Assembly: GCA_030611395.1 (NCBI GenBank) | Contig: JAUWPX010000104.1 | Coordinates: forward strand, 1-6,041 | Direction of reading: 5' to 3' | DNA length: 6,041 nucleotides | Source of the DNA: Bacteroidota bacterium | Lineage (GTDB): Bacteria > Bacteroidota > Bacteroidia > Bacteroidales > VadinHA17 | Part shown: piece by piece, positions 1 to 6,041 of the stretch | Layout of the letters: each line of letters starts with the position of its first letter | How positions within the stretch are numbered: the first letter of the stretch is position 1 | Program-made: the position numbers and the translations under genes | Notes under the pieces: generated by a model | The model's database searches: none | Told to the model about the DNA's origin: nothing | What the model saw: the letters and a program-made list of their open reading frames with translations, nothing else

Positions 1-196
1 TTAGATATTTATTTTATGAAACTGCATTTTAATAGAGTGACAATATGGCACATGGCTTATAAATATACTGCCAGTATGGCATATTGATGTGTTGTGACAG
101 GTTAATTTGTCTTAAAAAACGAAACGGCATTGGTTTTGGAGATATTGTTATCGAATAGAATTTGAAACAATTATTATTAACTAAAATTTTAATAAA
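1..196. other. Non-coding leader upstream of hsp20 with short repeated boxes
   Basis: I see no credible gene here; the only open frame runs on the minus strand into hsp20 and has a low-complexity I/F/K-rich translation typical of a shadow. The stretch is AT-rich. It holds two copies of GTGACA (37-42 and 94-99) and two of TATGGCA (44-50 and 75-81). It also has a 7-base inverted pair CAATATG/CATATTG (41-47 and 80-86), and TGCCA facing TGGCA across three bases (69-73 and 77-81). These could be operator sites for the heat-shock gene, but no known operator such as CIRCE is present. The left edge may also contain the end of the preceding intergenic region. Confidence 0.5.
134..164 (+). promoter_or_regulatory. 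Weak candidate Bacteroidota-type promoter for hsp20
   Basis: TTTTG at 134-138 is followed after 17 bases by TAGAATTTG at 156-164. This resembles the Bacteroidota primary-sigma pattern (TTTG about 19-21 bases before TAnnTTTG), but the -7 box has one base too many between TA and TTTG and the spacing is short. It would put transcription start about 25 bases before the ATG. No other element in the leader fits better. Confidence 0.25.
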
Positions 197-643
197 ATGA
201 CACTTGTAAAATTTAATGATTGGAACAATCAGGCAGTAGCACACAACTATTTCCCTTTCTCAGACATAATGAGGGATTTCTTCGGAAACGAAGGTTATTG
301 TGATGATTATAATGCCATACCGGAAGCTAATATTTCTGAAGATGAGAACAAATACCAGATTGAACTGGCTGTGCCCGGACTTGAGAAAAAGGATATCAAG
401 GTAGAAATTAATAAAGATATATTGAAAGTACGCCATGAGAGTCAGGAAAAGAAGGAGAATGAAAATCAAAGGTATTCCCGCAGGGAGTTCCGGTATAAAG
501 GATTTACGCGAACTTTTATCATCCCCGAAAGTGTTGATGACAGTAAGATGAAAGCAAAATATGAAAATGGAATTCTAATACTTGAATTGCCAAAGAAGCC
601 TAAGTCGGAAGTAGAACAAAAACGTGAGATCAGGATTTCATAA
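197..643 (+). CDS. Small heat-shock protein, Hsp20/alpha-crystallin family
   Basis: An ATP-independent cytoplasmic holdase chaperone that binds unfolding proteins under stress and passes them to DnaK/ClpB. The 148 residues match a bacterial Hsp20. The variable N-terminal arm (about 1-40) is followed by an alpha-crystallin domain from about 42 to 134. Hallmarks are AVPGLEKKDI (58-67), the YKGFTRTF strand (100-107) and the family signature ENGILILELPK (123-133). The C-terminal IRI in KREIRIS (143-147) is an I-x-I/V oligomerisation motif. The ATG at 197 is preceded by an A-rich leader with no Shine-Dalgarno, normal for Bacteroidota, and MTLVKFN is a common Hsp20 start in that phylum. A strong terminator follows, so it is probably monocistronic. 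The gene looks intact. Family assignment is very secure; the individual substrate range cannot be read. Confidence 0.96.
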   Translation: MTLVKFNDWNNQAVAHNYFPFSDIMRDFFGNEGYCDDYNAIPEANISEDENKYQIELAVPGLEKKDIKVEINKDILKVRHESQEKKENENQRYSRREFRYKGFTRTFIIPESVDDSKMKAKYENGILILELPKKPKSEVEQKREIRIS

Positions 644-667
644 ATCTTTCGAACGTATTTAACAATG

Positions 668-701
668 AAGCCACTTATTGTATTTCAGTAAGTGGCTTTT
701 T
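668..701 (+). terminator. Rho-independent terminator after hsp20
   Basis: A 13-bp stem pairs 668-680 (AAGCCACTTATTG) with 686-698 (CAGTAAGTGGCTT), with one T-G wobble and a five-base loop TATTT. The distal arm runs directly into a T tract (697-701) and an AT-rich stretch. It lies 25 bases after the hsp20 stop and separates that gene from the downstream unit. Confidence 0.92.
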
Positions 702-738
702 ATATAAAAGCCATATATTCCAAAATAAAAGGAAAAAC

Positions 739-778
739 TTTGAGTATTCGAAGTGAATTGTATATTTTCGTAGCTTTG
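739..778 (+). promoter_or_regulatory. Candidate promoter for the DUF349-pyrG-yidC unit
   Basis: TAGCTTTG at 771-778 is a perfect match to the Bacteroidota -7 box TAnnTTTG, but no TTG lies at the usual distance upstream. An alternative is TTTG at 739-742 followed after 18 bases by TATATTTT (761-768), which has one mismatch. Either would give a leader of about 60-75 bases before the ATG at 845. Being just downstream of the hsp20 terminator, this interval is where a promoter is expected. Confidence 0.4.
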
Positions 779-844
779 TATTAATTGTTATTCTGTGTCC
801 TGTTGGATGAATAGTAATAGATACTATCTATAAAAGAGATTTTG

Positions 845-2827
845 ATGGACAACATTAAAGAAAAAAACTCTGTTCGTGAAGAACAATTCGGGGAAGAAAA
901 TAATAACCCTGAAAATACAGTAAAGAAGGAAGAACCTTCTGATCAGGTTATTGATACTCAAATCGGAGAAGATACTGATAATGAATTTGTAAACTCTGAA
1001 GAAACAGCAGGGGAGGAAGTAAAAAAGGAACCAACAAAAACAGAAGAAGATCGTGATGAAGCAGAGGAAAAAGAAGTTGAGGAAATATTCGTAAAGTCAG
1101 TTGATTATTCAACTTTTGGAAAGGATCAATTGGCTGGCAGATTAGCACTTCTGATTGAAGAAAGACCTGTAAACGAGATCAGAAATGATATTGACCAGAT
1201 AAAAATTAATTTCTATAAGAAGCACAGAAGTGAACTGGAACAAAAGAAAAAACAATTTCTCATAGAGGGTGGTGAGTTAGAGGATTTTATGCCCGGGGAT
1301 GATCCTCTTGAATTAAATTTGAAAAGTCTTTTGCAAAAGTTCAAAAAGAAAAAAGCTGAATATATAAAAACCCTTGAGACTGATAAGCAGGAGAATCTTA
1401 AGGAGAAATATATAATTATTAATGAAATAAAAGATCTTGTTAACCGTGAGGAGTCAATTAATAAAACTTTTCAGGAATTCCGTGATCTTCAGAATCGCTG
1501 GAAAGTTGTTGGTATGGTGCCCCAACAAAATTTAAAGGATCTTTGGGAAACTTACCATCATCATGTTGAAAAGTTTTATGACTATGTAAAAATTGATAAA
1601 GAACTGCGAGATCTTGATTTAAAAAAGAATCAGGAAGCAAAGATTAAACTTTGTGAAAAAGCAGAAGAAATAATATCAGGTTCCAATATTGTTTCCTCTT
1701 ATGATACACTTCAGAATTACCATGACCGGTGGAGAGAGATAGGTCCTGTTCCCCGCGAAAGCAAAACAGAATTATGGGAAAGATTCAAGGAAATAACTTC
1801 AAAGATTAACAAGAAACATCATCAGTATTACCAGGATATTAAAGATCAGCAAAAGAAGAACCTGGAAGACAAAACAAAACTTTGCGAACAGGTTGAAGAA
1901 ATTAATAAGCAATCTGATATCGAATCTCCCAGGTCCTGGGAGAAAACAGCCAATGAGATAAAAAAGCTTCAGAGGGTTTGGCGTACAATTGGTTTTGCTC
2001 CGCGTAAACATAATAATAACATTTACAAGAGGTTCAGGGAAGCTTGTGACGCTTTTTTCCTTACAAAGCGGAATTATTATACTGAACATAAAGAGGTTCA
2101 GAATAATAACCTTAAAATGAAAACAGAACTGGCTGTTCAGGTTGAAGAATTGCAGGATAGTGAAGAATGGAAACAAACTACAGATACACTGATCAAACTA
2201 CAAAGACAGTGGAAAGAGATAGGTCCGGTTCCAAGGAAAAATTCAGAAAAAATATGGAAACGTTTCAGAGCTGCATGTGATAAGTTTTTTGAAAGGAAAT
2301 CAGAATATTATTCCAGCAGGGATGAAATATTTAAAGATAATTTGAAGCTGAAAAATGAACTGATTGAAGAAATTGAGAAATATCAATCTGTTGACAATGC
2401 AGATGAAAACTTTAACAAAATCCAGGATTTTCAACGTCGCTGGACAGAGATAGGATTTGTGCCTTTCAAACAAAAGGATGAGATTATCAACAGATATAAG
2501 AACGTGATTAATAAGCAGTTTGATGAGTTGAATATTGACGAATTCAGAAAGAATAAACTTAAATACAAAAATAAACTTGAGCAATTACGCGAGAGTCCAA
2601 ATGGAGGTATCAAGGCTAGAAACGACAGGGAAAAATTTTATAATAAGATTAAGAGCCTGGAAAGCGATGTTGTTCTTTGGGAGAATAATAAAGGCTTTTT
2701 TGCAAAATCAAAAAATGCCGAATCTTTGATCCGGGAAGTAGATGAGAAAATTGATCAGGCAAAAGAAAATATCATCCTTCTGGAAGAAAAAATAAAAATG
2801 ATTGATCAGACTGATCTTGATGGATAA
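845..2827 (+). CDS. DUF349 repeat protein, acidic N-terminus and helical/coiled body
   Basis: A 660-residue protein of unknown biochemical function. No signal peptide or membrane segment is visible, so it is probably cytoplasmic. Residues 1-80 are very rich in Glu/Asp and look disordered. Five DUF349 repeats follow, each with a core like RWKEIGPVPRK and then a WxRF-type helix; the core Trp residues fall at 219, 296, 379, 456 and 533, a period of 77-83 residues. The first core is degenerate (RWKVVGMVPQQ). The C-terminal 60-70 residues (KFYNKIKSLE, then NNKGFFAKSK and Leu/Ile heptads) look like a coiled coil. I start at ATG 845; a TTG at 842 directly before it is in frame but less likely, and a weak purine stretch AAAGAGA lies just upstream. 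The end has tandem stops TAA TAG (2825-2830). It is the first gene of a likely unit with pyrG, 45 bases before it. The fold family is clear; a role must not be inferred from its neighbours alone. Confidence 0.9.
   Translation: MDNIKEKNSVREEQFGEENNNPENTVKKEEPSDQVIDTQIGEDTDNEFVNSEETAGEEVKKEPTKTEEDRDEAEEKEVEEIFVKSVDYSTFGKDQLAGRLALLIEERPVNEIRNDIDQIKINFYKKHRSELEQKKKQFLIEGGELEDFMPGDDPLELNLKSLLQKFKKKKAEYIKTLETDKQENLKEKYIIINEIKDLVNREESINKTFQEFRDLQNRWKVVGMVPQQNLKDLWETYHHHVEKFYDYVKIDKELRDLDLKKNQEAKIKLCEKAEEIISGSNIVSSYDTLQNYHDRWREIGPVPRESKTELWERFKEITSKINKKHHQYYQDIKDQQKKNLEDKTKLCEQVEEINKQSDIESPRSWEKTANEIKKLQRVWRTIGFAPRKHNNNIYKRFREACDAFFLTKRNYYTEHKEVQNNNLKMKTELAVQVEELQDSEEWKQTTDTLIKLQRQWKEIGPVPRKNSEKIWKRFRAACDKFFERKSEYYSSRDEIFKDNLKLKNELIEEIEKYQSVDNADENFNKIQDFQRRWTEIGFVPFKQKDEIINRYKNVINKQFDELNIDEFRKNKLKYKNKLEQLRESPNGGIKARNDREKFYNKIKSLESDVVLWENNKGFFAKSKNAESLIREVDEKIDQAKENIILLEEKIKMIDQTDLDG
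1475..2520 (+). repeat. Five in-frame DUF349 repeats within the coding region
   Basis: The protein repeats are partly visible in the DNA. The 23 bases at 1730-1752 and 2210-2232 differ at only two positions, and 2441-2463 is a more diverged copy. The distance between the first two is exactly 480 bases, two repeat units. This indicates repeat growth by internal duplication, with the core from Trp to Val-Pro kept most strictly. Confidence 0.7.
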
Positions 2828-2860
2828 TAGTGGAAAGGGTTTAAAAAATTTAACTTCTAA

Positions 2861-4480
<1,620 letters not shown>

Positions 4481-4483
<3 letters not shown>

Positions 4484-4504
4484 TCACTTCTTCATTTAGT
4501 CACT
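4481..4504 (+). repeat. Short direct repeat TAGTCACT at the pyrG end
   Basis: TAGTCACT occurs at 4481-4488, including the pyrG stop codon, and again at 4497-4504. The pyrG-yidC gap of 61 bases holds no hairpin with a T tract, so the two genes are probably co-transcribed. The repeat may be chance or a small duplication. Confidence 0.4.
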
Positions 4505-4544
4505 GAATAGTTAAGAAAATATTAATTGAAATCAATAAACAAGA

Positions 4545-5954
4545 ATGGATAAAAACACAATAACCGGAATAATCATCATAATAGCAATTTTTATTCTGTT
4601 TGGGATGTACAATACCAAAAAGACTAAGAAAGCTTATGAAGATGAAATTGGCGTGGCTGATTCATTATTCGATGCCAGGAATTACGAAGCTGCAAGGTTG
4701 GCTTATAGAAAGGCTCTTACTTACAAAGTAAATGAGGAATATGTGTATGAAAAAATAGGCAGTATTAATTCTATAATAATCCCTGACACAACAAGCACTT
4801 ATTCTGGCACAACAAATGATATTAAACCTGAAGAAACTAAAAGGCAGTTTGTGGAATCGGTTGAGAAGGCAGTTGTTTATTCAGATGAGGAGGCACAAAA
4901 TATGTATGGAGCTTTTTCATCCAGCGCCTCAGGTGAGAATAGCTTTATAACTCTTGAGAATGACAAAGTTAAAATTGAACTGTCTACTTTAGGAGGACGT
5001 GTATATTCAGCAGAGATAAAGAATTATCAAACACACGATTCATTACCATTAATACTTTTTGACGGCGATTCAACAGAATTTGGAATAAGGTTCTTTACAA
5101 TTGATAATAAGCCAATTGAGACTAAGATGTTTTATTTTAAACCGGTGAAAGAGAAAACCCGTTTTGATGCATCAGGTTCAACACAATCTGTTCCTCTTCG
5201 TTTGGATATTGGTGAAAACAGGTATATTGAATTTTTGTATACGCTTGAACCGGGAAGTTTTATGGTTGATCTTGATATTACTTTGTATGGAATGGATAAG
5301 ATAATTGCAGCCAATCTGAATAGTCTCGATTTGAATTGGGAAATTTTTATGCCCCAACAGGAAAAAGGCAGACAGAATGAAAATGATTATAGTTCCCTGA
5401 AATATAAATTCTTTGAAGGTGAAGTTGCAGGATTTCGAATGAGATCAACCAAAGATGTTGAAGAGGAAGATATTCCTACAAAAATCAAATGGGTTGGCTT
5501 TAAAGATCAGTTTTTCTCGTCTGTTATTATTGCTGACAACTTTTTTGTTAATGGTTATATGCGTTCAGAGCAGATTGATTCCGAAAAACACTTTCGGAAT
5601 ATGCGTACAGAACTTGGTATTCCCTATGAAGGTAAAAGTGAGGAAATAATTAATTTAAGTTTTTATTTCGGTCCTAATCATTTCCAGACATTGAAAAAGT
5701 ATGGACTGGAATTAAAAGAACTGGTTTACCTTGGAAAAAGTATTATCCGCTATATTAATCAGTATGTGATTATTTCCCTTTTTAACTGGCTGGATAATTA
5801 TATTGGGAATTATGGTATTATTATTCTTATTCTTACCATAATTATCAAGATGGGTCTTTTTCCTTTTACTTTCAAATCTTATATGTCGCAGGCTAAAATG
5901 AGGGTGCTTAAACCCCAGGTTGATGAGATTAGTGCAAAGTTTCCAAAGAAATAA
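4545..5954 (+). CDS. yidC: Membrane protein insertase YidC, interrupted by an in-frame stop
   Basis: YidC inserts and folds inner-membrane proteins, alone or with SecYEG. This part has 469 residues against about 600 or more for a full Bacteroidota YidC. In order: membrane segment 1 (about 5-22, after MDKNT), a TPR-like helix pair (about 32-71), a low-complexity linker, and the periplasmic P1 domain (about 133-375, from NSFITLENDKVKIELSTLGG). Then come the amphipathic helix (about 380-397) and membrane segment 2 with its continuation IIIKMGLFPFTFKSYMSQAKMR. Lys435 sits where E. coli has the groove Arg366. The frame stops at TAA (5952-5954) inside the first cytoplasmic loop, so membrane segments 3-6 would be missing. 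The same frame continues with YidC sequence afterwards. ATG 4545 is chosen because it begins the usual MDKNT and follows an A-rich leader. As written, the product could not be a working insertase. Confidence 0.95.
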   Translation: MDKNTITGIIIIIAIFILFGMYNTKKTKKAYEDEIGVADSLFDARNYEAARLAYRKALTYKVNEEYVYEKIGSINSIIIPDTTSTYSGTTNDIKPEETKRQFVESVEKAVVYSDEEAQNMYGAFSSSASGENSFITLENDKVKIELSTLGGRVYSAEIKNYQTHDSLPLILFDGDSTEFGIRFFTIDNKPIETKMFYFKPVKEKTRFDASGSTQSVPLRLDIGENRYIEFLYTLEPGSFMVDLDITLYGMDKIIAANLNSLDLNWEIFMPQQEKGRQNENDYSSLKYKFFEGEVAGFRMRSTKDVEEEDIPTKIKWVGFKDQFFSSVIIADNFFVNGYMRSEQIDSEKHFRNMRTELGIPYEGKSEEIINLSFYFGPNHFQTLKKYGLELKELVYLGKSIIRYINQYVIISLFNWLDNYIGNYGIIILILTIIIKMGLFPFTFKSYMSQAKMRVLKPQVDEISAKFPKK

Positions 5955-6041
5955 GATGCTATGAAAAAGCAGCAGGCTACGATGGCTCTCGATAAAAAAG
6001 CAGGTGCCAGTCCAATGGGGGGGTGCTTGCCCATGTTGCTT
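5955..6041 (+). pseudogene. yidC: Continuation of the yidC frame after the stop, cut by the window end
   Basis: Read in the same frame as 4545-5951, this stretch gives DAMKKQQATMALDKKAG and then ASPMGGCLPMLL. This is the conserved C1 loop and the start of membrane segment 3 of YidC (E. coli has [20 protein letters not shown] here). It has no stop codon and no frameshift relative to the upstream part, so one substitution, for example GAA, CAA or AAA to TAA, explains the break. Asp483 stands where Tyr is usual (ALYKK), a second possible base error. The remainder of the gene lies beyond the window. Confidence 0.85.

Noticed and set aside
46..61. Possible sigma-54 promoter TGGCAC-N5-TTATA before hsp20
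   Set aside because: The -24 half fits, but the invariant GC of the -12 half is AT here; not enough for a call.
29..244. Minus-strand open frame overlapping the hsp20 start
   Set aside because: The translation is low-complexity and unlike any family I know. It overlaps a certain gene, and it has no promoter or terminator of its own.
811..831. Two overlapping, mutually exclusive 6-bp inverted repeats (ATAGTA/TACTAT and ATAGAT/ATCTAT) just before the DUF349 start
   Set aside because: The arms are almost pure A/T and short, so the hairpins would be very weak; such patterns arise by chance in this AT-rich leader. No riboswitch-like or attenuator-like structure accompanies them.
1799..2176. Minus-strand 125-codon open frame inside the DUF349 gene
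   Set aside because: It is antisense to a Lys/Glu-rich coding region, which naturally yields a Phe/Leu-rich open frame. It is a shadow.
5952..5954. Programmed recoding or a frameshift at the yidC stop
   Set aside because: The frame is the same before and after the stop, so no frameshift is needed. I saw no obvious recoding structure downstream, and TAA ends other genes here normally. A plain substitution is simpler.

Overview
The window looks like an AT-rich chromosomal segment from a member of the Bacteroidota, probably near Bacteroidales/Marinilabiliales. This rests on the style of the proteins: an Hsp20 starting MTLVKFN, a DUF349 repeat protein, and a CTP synthase next to a Bacteroidota-type YidC. 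It also rests on the near absence of Shine-Dalgarno sequences, A-rich leaders, and a TAnnTTTG-like promoter box. All recognised genes lie on the + strand. I see no tRNA, rRNA, CRISPR array, insertion sequence or phage gene.

Layout: 1-196 is a non-coding leader with short repeated boxes (GTGACA, TATGGCA) and weak promoter candidates. 197-643 encodes a small heat-shock protein (Hsp20) and is closed by a strong rho-independent terminator at 668-701. After a leader of about 140 bases with a promoter candidate come three genes with short gaps and no terminator between them, probably one transcription unit. These are a 660-residue acidic, coiled DUF349 protein with five repeats (845-2827), pyrG (CTP synthase, TTG start, 2873-4483) and yidC (membrane protein insertase, from 4545).

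The genes are mostly housekeeping: a stress chaperone, nucleotide synthesis and membrane protein insertion, plus one protein of unknown role. The most notable point is at the right edge. The yidC frame has an in-frame TAA at 5952-5954, yet the same frame continues past it with unmistakable YidC sequence (DAMKKQQATM, then PMGGCLPML) to the end of the window. YidC is normally essential, so this is either a base-call or assembly error near a sequence end, or a real nonsense mutation. A second unusual point is a TPR-like helix pair between the first membrane segment and the periplasmic domain of YidC. I found no convincing new multi-gene system.
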